The notes: generated from the letters alone by a model not told the origin. DNA of 38,693 nt from Candidatus Enterocloster faecavium (GCA_019118585.1 DWYS01000167.1:1-38693), one strand, 5' to 3'. Shown: positions 27,695-37,515, counted from the first letter of the stretch. Program-made: numbers and translations.

Positions 27695-28141
27695 TTATAA
27701 TTCCTGACCTGGATATTCGATCTTCATATTTCCCGCCTCATCCCAGGTCAGCCTCACACGGACATAAGGATTGCCGTACGTCAGCTGCTTCAGCCCGCCC
27801 GTAGAAAGGTCCACCGCCACCGTCTCAATTCTTGCCCCCGGCTGTCCCGGTCCCAGGTACTCCTCCAGCACATTTCCCGGCTGGTCCAGCTCCAGGCCGA
27901 TCAGAGGAAACAGATCCTTTGTTTTCAGTTTCCCTTTCCTCTGCTTCTCATCCAGATACCAGCGAACTCCATCAGCCGCAAGCTGCGCCTCTTCTGCCGC
28001 CGCTGAGCGCCTGGCTGACTGCAGCAAAGCCTTTGTCTCAGGAACTGCTACACAGACCAGTATAACCAGAATTGACAGAACTACTACCAGCTCCAGCAGC
28101 GTATAACCTTTCTCCTGATGATCTTCCCCTCTCTTTTTCAC
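27695..28141 (-). CDS. Prepilin-type (pseudo)pilin
   Basis: Class III signal peptide KGYTLLELVVVLSILVILVCVAVPETKALL; GTG start overlaps the previous stop (GTGA). Confidence 0.85.
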   Translation of the reverse strand: MKKRGEDHQEKGYTLLELVVVLSILVILVCVAVPETKALLQSARRSAAAEEAQLAADGVRWYLDEKQRKGKLKTKDLFPLIGLELDQPGNVLEEYLGPGQPGARIETVAVDLSTGGLKQLTYGNPYVRVRLTWDEAGNMKIEYPGQEL

Positions 28142-28494
28142 TGTGCGTGGGCACTTCCTTCCCCGGTCCTTCCATCGTAGATCCCAATGTATACCCGTCC
28201 GTTGATCTCCCCTTCCCAGGTAGCGGTATCCGTTTCCGGATCATAAGAGCTGGCTTCTGTTTCTTCCTCATCCATCAGCCCTGCTTCTACCATTGTATAC
28301 TGGCTTTTGCCAAATGTATACTCTGTTCTTGCATTGGCGGCGGCAACTTCCCTGGCAGACCGGTCCCGGAGTGCCTGATATGAGGGAACTGCCACTGCTG
28401 TCAGTATTGCCAGGATCGCAATGACGCACACCAGTTCAATCAGCGTAAATCCTTCCGTATTCAGCAGCTTTCCTTTCTGTCCCTTCTCTGTCAT
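28138..28494 (-). CDS. Prepilin-type pilin
   Basis: EGFTLIELVCVIAILAILTAVAVPSYQALRDRS type IV pilin N-terminus. Confidence 0.9.
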   Translation of the reverse strand: MTEKGQKGKLLNTEGFTLIELVCVIAILAILTAVAVPSYQALRDRSAREVAAANARTEYTFGKSQYTMVEAGLMDEEETEASSYDPETDTATWEGEINGRVYIGIYDGRTGEGSAHAQ

Positions 28495-28518
28495 CTGTAT
28501 TCGCCTCTCTTTTCCATA

Positions 28519-30243
28519 TTACTCCACATCGTACACCAGCCGTTCCAGCTCCTCCAGAGTTGTCTCCCCTGCCTTCACCATAGCCAGACCCAGGCTCCTC
28601 AGATCAGCAGATGTCCTGCTTTTATGATAACTGCGGATCTTTCTTACCGGAGCGCCCGACAGGATCATTTCCCGGATGGACTCATCCACCTCCATCATCT
28701 CATAGACAGCTCTCCTTCCCTTCCATCCGGTTCCACCGCACCGGACGCATCCGGCCGGTTTCCAGAACACCGGGAGCGGGCTGTCAGTCCCCTCCTGCGC
28801 CAGGCTCCGGTACCGCTGTACCTGTTCCGTTCCCGGCTGACAGACCTGACGGCAAAAGGGACACAGAACCTTGACCAGGCGCTGGGCGATCACGCCTGTA
28901 AGCGCTGAAGCCACAAAATACGGCTCCGCCTTCATGTCCAGGAGCCGCGTTACTGCGGCTGCACAGTCCCCGGTATGCAGGGTGGAAAGGACCAGATGGC
29001 CGGTGATAGCCGCCCGAAGTCCGATGGCTGCCGTCTCCTCATCCCGCATCTCACCTACCATGATCACATCCGGGTCCTGGCGCAGTATCGCCCGCAGAGC
29101 TGCGCCGAAGGTGAGTCCGGATCTGGGGCGGATCTGAAGCTGGGTCACTCCCTCCATCAGCTTTTCCACCGGGTCCTCCGCTGTCATAATGTTGATATTT
29201 CCAGATGCCAGCCTCTTTAAAGCTCCGTACAGGGTTGTGGTTTTCCCGCTTCCGGTGGGGCCAGTTACCAGTATCAGACCATAGGGAGCACGGAGCATGT
29301 GATCAAAAAGCCGAATCTGCTCCGGAATCATCCCCATCCTCTTCACATCCAGCAGATGATCATCTCTGCCGGTATCCATCAGACGCAGCACCACCTTCTC
29401 CCCGTACACCCCGGGCAGTGTGGAAATTCTTAAATCCGCCCGGATTCTCCCCCTGCTGTACCGGCACCTTCCATCCTGAGGCATGGTTTTGACCGCTATA
29501 TCCATTCCGCCCATCACCTTCAGGCGCGTTGTCACGGCGCGATGCGCTTTCATTGTCATGGACACATAGGGCCTCAGCTCCCCGTTAATCCGGAACCTTA
29601 TGACCAGGACCTCCGGCCCCGGCTCCACATGGATATCGCTGGCTCCCCTGTCCCAGGCCTGCTCGATCATAGCCCGTACCATCCGGATTACCGGCGTATC
29701 CCCCTCTTCTCCCGTCCGCTCTTCTTCCTCTTTTTCGTAGTGTCTCGCCGCCAGACGGTCCATCTGAACGGCAGCTTCTTTCAGCTCCTGCCCTCCATAA
29801 AAAACCGGAAGCCACTCCTCAATCTGCCGTTTCAGTGCCAGGACCTGCTTGACCTTTCGTCCGCAGACTTCCTCCAGCTCGTCTAAAGACTCCTGCCTCA
29901 AAGGTGCAGAAACCGCTGTCACAAGCCTTTCTCCCTCCAGACCCATGGGAATCACCCCCAGTTCCATGGCAAGTTTTCCGGGAACCTGGCCGGCCCAGTC
30001 CCGGCTGAGGCCGCAGCAGGCCAGATCCACGGTTTCCATGCCGCCGCTTTCCGCCAGGCAGGACAAGACCGTTTCCTCCTGAATATATCCCAGTTCGATC
30101 AGAACCTCCTCCATGTTCTTTCCCGGCCTTCTGACTGCAAAGCTCTCCGCCCTCTTTAACTGCCCTTCGGTCAGACAGCCGCTTTTTACCAGCAGTTCTT
30201 CTATGGGAATATTCATAACCGCATCATCCTTCCCTTTCTTCAA
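28519..30243 (-). CDS. GspE/PilB-family assembly ATPase
   Basis: Walker A GPTGSGKTTTLYGAL, TAEDPVE, MVGEMRDEETA, STLHTGD, C-terminal CPFC/CVRC metal site. Start could also be 30216 (MNIPIEE) with GGAAGG upstream. Confidence 0.95.
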   Translation of the reverse strand: MKKGKDDAVMNIPIEELLVKSGCLTEGQLKRAESFAVRRPGKNMEEVLIELGYIQEETVLSCLAESGGMETVDLACCGLSRDWAGQVPGKLAMELGVIPMGLEGERLVTAVSAPLRQESLDELEEVCGRKVKQVLALKRQIEEWLPVFYGGQELKEAAVQMDRLAARHYEKEEEERTGEEGDTPVIRMVRAMIEQAWDRGASDIHVEPGPEVLVIRFRINGELRPYVSMTMKAHRAVTTRLKVMGGMDIAVKTMPQDGRCRYSRGRIRADLRISTLPGVYGEKVVLRLMDTGRDDHLLDVKRMGMIPEQIRLFDHMLRAPYGLILVTGPTGSGKTTTLYGALKRLASGNINIMTAEDPVEKLMEGVTQLQIRPRSGLTFGAALRAILRQDPDVIMVGEMRDEETAAIGLRAAITGHLVLSTLHTGDCAAAVTRLLDMKAEPYFVASALTGVIAQRLVKVLCPFCRQVCQPGTEQVQRYRSLAQEGTDSPLPVFWKPAGCVRCGGTGWKGRRAVYEMMEVDESIREMILSGAPVRKIRSYHKSRTSADLRSLGLAMVKAGETTLEELERLVYDVE

Positions 30244-30610
30244 CGGGGATCCTTGTAAAAAAAGAAAAATGGAAGCCCCCGCAGCTTACCTCCGTGGATA
30301 CCTCTGCCTGATCCTCCTCCGGCAAAACCAGGATCCTTATCTCCGCCTTTACATCCTCCGTTTCCCCTTCCCCGTAAATCTCCTTTGTCTCCTCCTCGTC
30401 TGCCAGCCATTCTGCCTCTTCCAGTCTCCTGCAGACAGACTGATGAACACTCCTGGCCATGACCAGAGAGCGGGCATAGCGTCCATTTTCCGCCCCGGAC
30501 CGGCAGGCAGCCTGGATCATTGTCAAAAAGCCGGTACTGAGGACTGCAAGCAGGCACAGCATCAGGATTACAAACACCATAGCTCCGCCGCTCTTTTCCC
30601 TTAATCTCAT
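30224..30610 (-). CDS. PilX/GspK-like minor pilin or pilus-locus membrane protein
   Basis: MRLREKSGGAMVFVILMLCLLAVLSTGFLTMIQAA hydrophobic N-terminus without Glu5; ATGA overlap with the upstream gene. Confidence 0.65.
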   Translation of the reverse strand: MRLREKSGGAMVFVILMLCLLAVLSTGFLTMIQAACRSGAENGRYARSLVMARSVHQSVCRRLEEAEWLADEEETKEIYGEGETEDVKAEIRILVLPEEDQAEVSTEVSCGGFHFSFFTRIPVEEREG

Positions 30611-31113
30611 AAAACCTCCTCTTCTGACAGGATCATCAGCTTCCGGTCCGCCAGAACAGTTTCCTCCTCCTCCAGCCGGGCTACGGCTCTGATTTCCGCT
30701 TCCAGCCGTTCCTCTGTTGTACCCGTAAAGTCCAGCTCGATCCACATCGTATGAACGCAGTCTGACAGCAGCTCCTCTGCTTCCAGGCTTTCCCACTGTC
30801 CCGTTTTCTGTTCCTGAAACCAGAGCACTCCCGGCGAATCCTCTTCTGTCTGAAAACAGCTTCCATTGCGGACTTTTTCCTCCAGTTCAACAAAGGCTGC
30901 AGCGCACAGCTCTCCGGCCAGTTCTCTCTGACGCTGATAGCGGAAAGAGGCCAGCTGTGTCTCCACTGCTCCCCAGACTGCCGGGATCATCAGTCCCAGA
31001 ATGGCCAGGGCCGTCACCACCTCAATCAGCGTGCAGCCCTTTTCTCTTTCCTTCCGTTTACTGATAGTACCAGACAACAAATGCCCTATTCTCCTTCTCA
31101 GCCCGAACTTCAT
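30607..31113 (-). CDS. Prepilin-type N-methylation domain protein
   Basis: EKGCTLIEVVTALAILGLMIPAVWGAVETQLASFRYQRQ; start 31113 preceded by GGAGGAGG. Confidence 0.8.
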   Translation of the reverse strand: MKFGLRRRIGHLLSGTISKRKEREKGCTLIEVVTALAILGLMIPAVWGAVETQLASFRYQRQRELAGELCAAAFVELEEKVRNGSCFQTEEDSPGVLWFQEQKTGQWESLEAEELLSDCVHTMWIELDFTGTTEERLEAEIRAVARLEEEETVLADRKLMILSEEEVL

Positions 31114-31411
31114 ATTCCTGCAGCACCTCCTCCGGCCAATTCTCCCGGCTTTCCGGCTCCTGCTCTGTCCCGCTCTCCTCCCCTTCCTCCCGGAAGCGAA
31201 TCCGCAGTTCCCGCCCTGTAGGTTCCCCCATTCCCTCCTGAGCCATTTCGGCTCCCTGGTCACTGAGCTGCTCCATCTGCTGAAGGATGCGCAGCTGATT
31301 CCGGCTTCCGGATGCCGCCGCCAGCAGCGCCGTGACGATCACCGCCAAAAGGGACATTGCGACCACCGTTTCAATCAGGGAGAATCCCTCTGTTTTCCTG
31401 CCCATGCCCAT
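31058..31411 (-). CDS. Prepilin-type N-methylation domain protein
   Basis: TEGFSLIETVVAMSLLAVIVTALLAAASGSRNQ. Confidence 0.85.
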   Translation of the reverse strand: MGMGRKTEGFSLIETVVAMSLLAVIVTALLAAASGSRNQLRILQQMEQLSDQGAEMAQEGMGEPTGRELRIRFREEGEESGTEQEPESRENWPEEVLQEYEVRAEKENRAFVVWYYQ

Positions 31412-31928
31412 TTTCCCCTTCCTGCTGGATCTCGTACAGTCCCAGCTCCATCACAACCGTTACCCCTTCTTCTCCTGGTTCTGCCTCCACCTGCTCTACC
31501 ACCATCGGGGTATAGGCAGCAGCAATTTCCGCCGTCATGCGGGCGGCACTGTCAAGATCCGGTCCGTTCATCTCCACTTTTACCGGCAGCTTGCTCAGGA
31601 CAGCTCCGCTCTGCCCGGCTTTAAGCTCCCCGCTCAACGCCTCTCCCATCTGGAGGCTCACAATATCCATCCCCCATTTCTCCGCCTCCTCCTGGAGAAA
31701 ACGGTCTGCCTCCTCCGGCTGCCAGACCTCCTCAGGAAAAGAACGCACATCGCCCTGATGACCTGACGAAACTTTCTTTGCCTGCTCCTGAAACTCCCAC
31801 AGCTGCTGCTGTGCTTCCTGGCGCTTCTCCAAAGCCGGAGCCAAGATCAGATTCCAGCAGAAAAATCCCATATATACCGCTGCCGCAGTTCCAAGAAGAA
31901 CTTTCTCCCTCCTAGTCAATGTCCTCAT
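31371..31928 (-). CDS. PilO/GspM-like inner membrane protein
   Basis: Short cytosolic N-terminus, one TM (VLLGTAAAVYMGFFCWNLILAP), coiled coil, and position next to a PilM/N-like gene. Confidence 0.55.
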   Translation of the reverse strand: MRTLTRREKVLLGTAAAVYMGFFCWNLILAPALEKRQEAQQQLWEFQEQAKKVSSGHQGDVRSFPEEVWQPEEADRFLQEEAEKWGMDIVSLQMGEALSGELKAGQSGAVLSKLPVKVEMNGPDLDSAARMTAEIAAAYTPMVVEQVEAEPGEEGVTVVMELGLYEIQQEGENGHGQENRGILPD

Positions 31929-33303
31929 GTCCTGTTTCTCCTGTCTCTACCCATACAGTCAAAATACACCTTGTCTCTTTGCCCCGCTCTTCCAGTTCCC
32001 AGCCTCCGTATCCAGCCTTTCCCTCCTCATACCAGTTTCTGAGCTGTTCCATGTACTCCGGTGCCTGGCTCCTGCCGGCCAGCCGGAAACGTGCTGTCAG
32101 CCGATGCCGTTCGGAGTCATAGGAAAAGCTCTGCCACTCCATCCCCGGAAGCATCGACTCCATCAGCCCCTGGAAATCCTGTTCCTCCGGACCGCGGTCC
32201 TGAAAAATTTCCTCGTCCAGCCTGGCCTGCCACTCCTCCATCTCCCCTCTGCTGTCCAGGCTCTGTGACAGCTCCTTTGCCTGAGCCCTCAGCATCTCCT
32301 CCTGGCGGCTCAGAAAAACTCTTCCCAGCCCAGAGACAGCAAGCATTCCTGCCATCAAACACAAGAATGCACATTTTCCTAGTTTTTCCCTGCGCTCTTT
32401 TGCCATTTTTCCACGGAGCAGATTCATCCTCCGCCCCGGCTTTTTCCTGTCCCAGGCCAGAACCGCAGCTCCCGGAAAAAGTGAGCCATTCTCATCCCAG
32501 CCTTCCAGAGGGATTCGGGCCTCCCGGCAGGGGATCCCCAACAGCTCCTCCAGTCTTCCGGACATCTGATCAACATTCTGAAATCCAGACCGCAGAAGCC
32601 GTACCTCTCCTTTTGTACCTTCCATGAATCCTGTAATCTGTTCTGCCAGCTCCTGACAAACCAGTTCTCCCATCTGCTCCTTATAGAGCACCTCCGCGCA
32701 AAACGGGGCCCTGCGGATAGCCGTACAGTGTCCCTGATCGATCTGGTACAACCGGATTTCTTTCGGGAAAAGGCCTGCAAAAATCAGTTCCTGATCCTCC
32801 TCATCCTTCTTTGCCGCAAGGGCTCCCAGGCATTCTGCCCCCGGAACCGCACAGACACAGCTCAGGCCGGCTTCCCGGAGGCCTTTCATCCAGTCTGCGA
32901 GACGCTCCTCCCTTGCAGCCCAGATCTGAACTTCCACTCCCTCCCGGGAAGCTCCTCCCCTCTCTGAAATCTCCGTTACCTCAGCCTCCAGTCCGGGCTT
33001 TCCTCCCTGGCGGTATTCCATCTCCCGCAATGCCATCTGCCGGAGAGTCCGGCGTGAAGCTCCGGGCAGTACCAGCCGGGCTGTCTCCAGCTCCTGGTCC
33101 CCCAAGACCAGAACAGCCGGCTTGACGCCAGGGCCATAGGTTCCCAGCTCATCCTTCAGCTTCGCCCAGACCCTCTCCTTGTCATCCCCGGAGGATGGAT
33201 CCAGACAAACCGCCCCCTGGGCTGCTGCCCTCCTGTGGTTTCTTCTTCCCGCGGTTTTCACATACTCCAACCGGTCCTGGCCAATATAAATAAAATATCT
33301 CAC
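31912..33303 (-). CDS. PilM-PilN fusion-like / GspL-like protein
   Basis: 463 aa; N-terminal soluble actin-like-sized domain, then MNLLRGKMAKERREKLGKCAFLCLMAGMLAVSGLGRVFL (PilN-like NLL + TM) and periplasmic coiled coil. Confidence 0.6.
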   Translation of the reverse strand: MRYFIYIGQDRLEYVKTAGRRNHRRAAAQGAVCLDPSSGDDKERVWAKLKDELGTYGPGVKPAVLVLGDQELETARLVLPGASRRTLRQMALREMEYRQGGKPGLEAEVTEISERGGASREGVEVQIWAAREERLADWMKGLREAGLSCVCAVPGAECLGALAAKKDEEDQELIFAGLFPKEIRLYQIDQGHCTAIRRAPFCAEVLYKEQMGELVCQELAEQITGFMEGTKGEVRLLRSGFQNVDQMSGRLEELLGIPCREARIPLEGWDENGSLFPGAAVLAWDRKKPGRRMNLLRGKMAKERREKLGKCAFLCLMAGMLAVSGLGRVFLSRQEEMLRAQAKELSQSLDSRGEMEEWQARLDEEIFQDRGPEEQDFQGLMESMLPGMEWQSFSYDSERHRLTARFRLAGRSQAPEYMEQLRNWYEEGKAGYGGWELEERGKETRCILTVWVETGETGHEDID

Positions 33304-33317
33304 TGTTTCACCTCGTT

Positions 33318-34508
33318 TTACATCATCTGGGAATACAGCGAATAGAGGGGGATCACCACCGCCATTACAATGGTTCCCACGATCAGCCCCATCAGGAGGA
33401 TCATGGCTGGTTCCAGAAAGGCCAGCAGCTGTTCCAGCGCACGCTGCTCCTCTTCTTCATAAAATATACCTGCCTGTCCCAGGATCCTGGCCAGCTGTCC
33501 CGACTCCTCCCCTGCAGCCGCCATCGCCCCAAATGCCGGCGGAAACAGACGCTCCTCCGAAAAGACCTCCGACAGCATACGCCCGCCTTTTACCTCCTTT
33601 GTCAGCTGAGCAATCCGTTCTCTTACATAGAGATTGGTCATCATCCGCCCTGCCGTTTCCATACTCTCAAGCGCATCTACGCCGCTGCCGTAAAGGATGG
33701 AAAAGGAACTTGCAAAACGGGCACCATTGGAGATACGGAGCAGGCCTCCCGCCACAGGAAGGGACAGCAAAAGCCGGCTTCCCTGAAGCCGGACCGCCGG
33801 GATTTGAATCGCTCCCCACACTGCAGCAGTCAGAAACATGCAGAAAAATAGAACACTCATGGGATTATCTGTCAGAAAGGCACTGATCTTCAGCATTACT
33901 CTGGTCACCAATGGAAGGCGGCTGCCGGACAGGAGAAGTGCAAACTGTGGGACCACCACGGTAAAAAGAAAGCAGGAGGCCGCCGCCGTAACCGCCAGGA
34001 GGATCAGCGGATAGGTCATCACGTTCCGGAGCTTCTGTCTGAGACTGTTTTCCCTGCTGCAGCGCTCTCCCAATTTCTCCAGCAGCTGCGGCAGCCTGCC
34101 GCTTTTCTCCCCTGCCTCCGTCACACGGACCATCAATTCGGGAAATACATGATCCATCTCCTTCATCGCCTCTGACAGAGTACAGCCGCCGCGGATATGG
34201 GCTTCCAGCTGTCCCAGCAGCATTCTGGTGTTTTCCTCCGCCGTCTGACCGCAGATCTCAATGGCTCTGGTAACCGGTATTCCCGCCTGTATCATCGCGC
34301 TCATCTGGTGACAGAAAAAGGAGAGCTCTTTTAATTTCATCCGCCTGCGCCAGCGGCCCATCTGCGGTGTTCTCACCCTGACGTACCAGCAGCAGAACAG
34401 CTCCTCCTTCCGCAGCTTCTCCATCAGCTGCCTTTCATCCTCTGCTTCTGCCTCCCCCTGCTTTTTGCTCCCATCTATCGCCAGGGCTTTATAGCGATAT
34501 CGCGCCAT
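33318..34508 (-). CDS. PilC/GspF-family inner membrane platform protein
   Basis: FFCHQMSAMIQAGIPVTRAIEICGQ, FPELMVRVTEAGEKSGRLPQLLEKLGE, EESGQLARILGQAGIFYEEE; three TM segments. Confidence 0.95.
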   Translation of the reverse strand: MARYRYKALAIDGSKKQGEAEAEDERQLMEKLRKEELFCCWYVRVRTPQMGRWRRRMKLKELSFFCHQMSAMIQAGIPVTRAIEICGQTAEENTRMLLGQLEAHIRGGCTLSEAMKEMDHVFPELMVRVTEAGEKSGRLPQLLEKLGERCSRENSLRQKLRNVMTYPLILLAVTAAASCFLFTVVVPQFALLLSGSRLPLVTRVMLKISAFLTDNPMSVLFFCMFLTAAVWGAIQIPAVRLQGSRLLLSLPVAGGLLRISNGARFASSFSILYGSGVDALESMETAGRMMTNLYVRERIAQLTKEVKGGRMLSEVFSEERLFPPAFGAMAAAGEESGQLARILGQAGIFYEEEEQRALEQLLAFLEPAMILLMGLIVGTIVMAVVIPLYSLYSQMM

Positions 34509-34532
34509 TTTATCCCCCCTGTCCCTATGCGC

Positions 34533-34573
34533 AAAAACCGGCCATCTGATCCGGATCTCAGATCAGGCCGGTT
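34533..34573 (-). terminator. Intrinsic terminator after the DUF4250 gene
   Basis: Minus strand AACCGGCC-(CA)-TGATCTGAGATCCGGATCAGAT-GGCCGGTT followed by TTT (five T in the GGTTTTTG tail). Confidence 0.75.
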
Positions 34574-34587
34574 GCACCTTTGCAGCA

Positions 34588-34767
34588 TCAATGAAACTGA
34601 TTGTTTTCTGGTTCGTAGAGAAATCCCGCTTCCTCCATGGAAGTTCGGATCTGCTCCTCTGACAGCTCCATGTCCTCACACAGCTCCTTCAACGATTTAT
34701 AATGGTCCCGAAGCTGTGTGTTCAGCCAGCTAAACCGCATCACGGGATCTTTCGGCAATGTGTTCAT
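34588..34767 (-). CDS. DUF4250 domain small protein
   Basis: MNTLPKDPVMRFSWLNTQLRDHYKSLKELCEDMELSEEQIRTSMEEAGFLYEPENNQF matches the LPKDPVxLLSxxNTxLRD...NQF pattern of DUF4250. Confidence 0.8.
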   Translation of the reverse strand: MNTLPKDPVMRFSWLNTQLRDHYKSLKELCEDMELSEEQIRTSMEEAGFLYEPENNQFH

Positions 34768-34810
34768 CGCGCTTCTCCTTTGCTGTTTTCCTGTTTGCAC
34801 ATTTACAATC

Positions 34811-34840
34811 ATTATGATAGGGAAAGTCTTTAATTGTCAA
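34811..34840 (-). promoter_or_regulatory. Putative sigma-A promoter for DUF4250 gene
   Basis: Minus strand TTGACA, 18 bp spacer, CATAAT. Confidence 0.7.
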
Positions 34841-34858
34841 GGAAATTTTTACCAAAAG

Positions 34859-34898
34859 GCAAAAAAATATCCCCCCAAACCCTTAGGGTCTGAGGGGA
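34859..34898 (-). terminator. Intrinsic terminator downstream of clpB
   Basis: CCCCTCAGACCC-loop-GGGTTTGGGGGG (with G-U pairs) followed by AT then TTTTTTT on minus strand. Confidence 0.8.
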
Positions 34899-34920
34899 CT
34901 TACCGTACTCCGGACTGGTC

Positions 34921-37515
34921 TTACTCCACAAAGGCGATCAGACGGTCTCCCTGCTCGGATACATCCACCACAATGGTGTTTCCGGCTCTGACGCCGTCTC
35001 CCAGGATGATTCTGGCTGCCAGAGTTTCAATGTTCTTTTGGATATAACGCTTCAGAGGACGGGCGCCGTATACCGGGTCGTAACCATTCTCTGTTACAAA
35101 TTCCTTGGCCTGCTCCGTCAGCTCCACCTTGAGCTCCCGGTCTGCCAGCCGCTTGTTCATATCTGCAATGCACAGATCCACAATGCCGCTGATATTCTCC
35201 TTGGTCAGAGGCTTAAAGAGAATCACCTCGTCCAGACGGTTCAAAAACTCCGGACGGAAGTGGGCCCGCAGATCATTCATCACAGCGGTTTCCGCTTCGG
35301 GGCGGATCTTGCCGTTCTCGTCAATTCCTTCCAGCAGATACTGGGAACCGATATTGGAGGTCAGGATGATAATGGTGTTCTTAAAGTCCACCGTCCGTCC
35401 CTGGGAATCGGTAATCCGTCCGTCGTCCAATACCTGCAGGAGCACATTGAACACCTCAGGATGGGCCTTCTCCACCTCATCGAACAGCACAACCGAATAG
35501 GGTTTGCGCCGTACAGCCTCTGTCAGCTGTCCGCCTTCATCGTATCCTACATACCCTGGAGGCGCTCCGATCAGTCTGGCCACGGAATGTTTCTCCATAT
35601 ATTCACTCATATCAATCCGGACCATGTTGGATTCATCGTCAAACAATGCCTGGGCAAGGGCCTTGGCCAGCTCCGTCTTTCCTACGCCGGTGGGTCCCAA
35701 GAACAGGAAGGAACCAATGGGCTTGGTGGGGTCCTTGATTCCGGCCTTGGAACGGATAATGGCCTCCGTCACCTTTTCCACGCCTTCATCCTGGCCAATC
35801 ACTCTCTTATGAAGCTCCTGGTCCAGATGAAGGGTCTTGTTCCTCTCGCTCTCCGTCAGCTTGGCAACCGGAATCCCGGTCCACTTAGATACAATCCGGG
35901 CGATCTCGTCCTCGGTTACGCTCTCGTGTACCAGGCTCAGGTCCTCATTGCGGACCTTCTCCTCCTCTGCCTCCAGCTCCTTCTGCAGCTGAGGAAGCTT
36001 GCCGTACTGCAGCTCTGCCGCCTTGTTCAGGTCATACTTCTGCTGGGCGTCCTGAATCTGACGGTTCACCGCCTCAATCTCCTCACGGATGGAAGAAAGA
36101 CGGTCCACACTGGCCTTTTCATTCTCCCACTGAGCTTTCTTGGCCGCAAACTCGTCATGCATCTCCGCCAGCTCTTTCTGAAGGTCCGCCAGCCGGTCCT
36201 GACTCAGCCGGTCCGTCTCTTTCTTCAGGGCCGCCTCCTCGATTTCCAGCTGCATGATCTTACGGGACATCTCATCCAGCTCCGCCGGCATGCTGTCCAT
36301 CTCCGTCTTGATCATGGCACAGGCCTCATCTACCAGGTCGATGGCCTTATCCGGAAGGAAACGGTCAGAAATATACCGGTCGGACAGGGTCGCAGCGCTG
36401 ACCAGGGCGGAGTCCGTAATCTTGACGCCATGATAAACCTCGTAGCGCTCCTTTAAGCCTCTCAGGATGGAAATGGTATCCTCCACAGACGGCTCATTGA
36501 CCATCACCGGCTGGAACCGGCGCTCCAGAGCAGCATCCTTTTCAATGTACTGGCGGTATTCATTTAAGGTAGTAGCACCGATGCAGTGCAGCTCGCCTCT
36601 TGCCAGCATGGGCTTTAACATATTGCCTGCATCCATGGAGCCCTCCGTTTTTCCGGCTCCCACAATGGTATGAAGTTCATCGATGAACAGGATGATCTGT
36701 CCTTCGCTCTTCTTCACTTCCTCCAGAACGGCTTTCAGACGTTCCTCAAATTCGCCCCGGTACTTTGCTCCTGCCACCAGGGAACCCATATCCAGTGCGA
36801 AAAGCTTCTTATCTTTAAGTCCCTCGGGAACATCGCCCCGCACGATCCTCTGTGCCAAACCTTCTACCACGGCGGTCTTGCCTACGCCGGGTTCACCGAT
36901 CAGAACAGGGTTGTTCTTCGTCTTTCTGGACAGGATCCGGACCACATTCCGAATCTCGCTGTCACGGCCGATCACCGGGTCCAGCTTCTGGTCTCTGGCA
37001 CGCTCTACCAGGTCATAGCCGTACTTGTTCAGGGTATCGTAGGTTGCCTCCGGGTTGTCGCTGACCACCCTCTGGTTTCCTCTTACGGTAGACAGGGCCT
37101 GAAGGAAACGCTCCCTGGTAATGCCGTACATCTTAAACAGGTTCTTCATCGCCTGGTTGGGCTGCTTTAACAGGGACAAGAACAGGTGCTCCACCGATAC
37201 ATACTCATCCCCCATGGCCTTCGCCTCATCCTCGGCATTGACCAGGACTTTATTCAAATCGTTGCTGATGTAGAGCTGTCCGCCTCCGCTGACCTTCGGC
37301 AGCTTCTCCAGGGCCTGACCAGCCTCGCCCACAAACATCTCGCCCTGAATGCCCATCTTGGTGATCAGCTTCAAAATCAGGCTGTCCTCCAGGGAAAGAA
37401 GGCTGTAAAGCAGATGTTCCTGGTCGATCTGCTGGTTTCCGTACTCATAAGCCAGCTTCTCGCAGTTCTGCACCGCTTCCATAGACTTCTGTGTAAATTT
37501 ATTGATGTTCATCAC
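34921..37515 (-). CDS. clpB: ATP-dependent chaperone ClpB
   Basis: 864 aa; two AAA modules ([33 protein letters not shown]), ClpB-type coiled-coil middle domain, [34 protein letters not shown]. Confidence 0.98.
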   Translation of the reverse strand: MMNINKFTQKSMEAVQNCEKLAYEYGNQQIDQEHLLYSLLSLEDSLILKLITKMGIQGEMFVGEAGQALEKLPKVSGGGQLYISNDLNKVLVNAEDEAKAMGDEYVSVEHLFLSLLKQPNQAMKNLFKMYGITRERFLQALSTVRGNQRVVSDNPEATYDTLNKYGYDLVERARDQKLDPVIGRDSEIRNVVRILSRKTKNNPVLIGEPGVGKTAVVEGLAQRIVRGDVPEGLKDKKLFALDMGSLVAGAKYRGEFEERLKAVLEEVKKSEGQIILFIDELHTIVGAGKTEGSMDAGNMLKPMLARGELHCIGATTLNEYRQYIEKDAALERRFQPVMVNEPSVEDTISILRGLKERYEVYHGVKITDSALVSAATLSDRYISDRFLPDKAIDLVDEACAMIKTEMDSMPAELDEMSRKIMQLEIEEAALKKETDRLSQDRLADLQKELAEMHDEFAAKKAQWENEKASVDRLSSIREEIEAVNRQIQDAQQKYDLNKAAELQYGKLPQLQKELEAEEEKVRNEDLSLVHESVTEDEIARIVSKWTGIPVAKLTESERNKTLHLDQELHKRVIGQDEGVEKVTEAIIRSKAGIKDPTKPIGSFLFLGPTGVGKTELAKALAQALFDDESNMVRIDMSEYMEKHSVARLIGAPPGYVGYDEGGQLTEAVRRKPYSVVLFDEVEKAHPEVFNVLLQVLDDGRITDSQGRTVDFKNTIIILTSNIGSQYLLEGIDENGKIRPEAETAVMNDLRAHFRPEFLNRLDEVILFKPLTKENISGIVDLCIADMNKRLADRELKVELTEQAKEFVTENGYDPVYGARPLKRYIQKNIETLAARIILGDGVRAGNTIVVDVSEQGDRLIAFVE

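Noticed and set aside
35038-36456. Plus-strand ORF of 472 aa
   Set aside because: Fully antisense to clpB, low-complexity Leu/His/Gln-rich translation with no recognisable domain; typical antisense ORF in GC-rich coding DNA.
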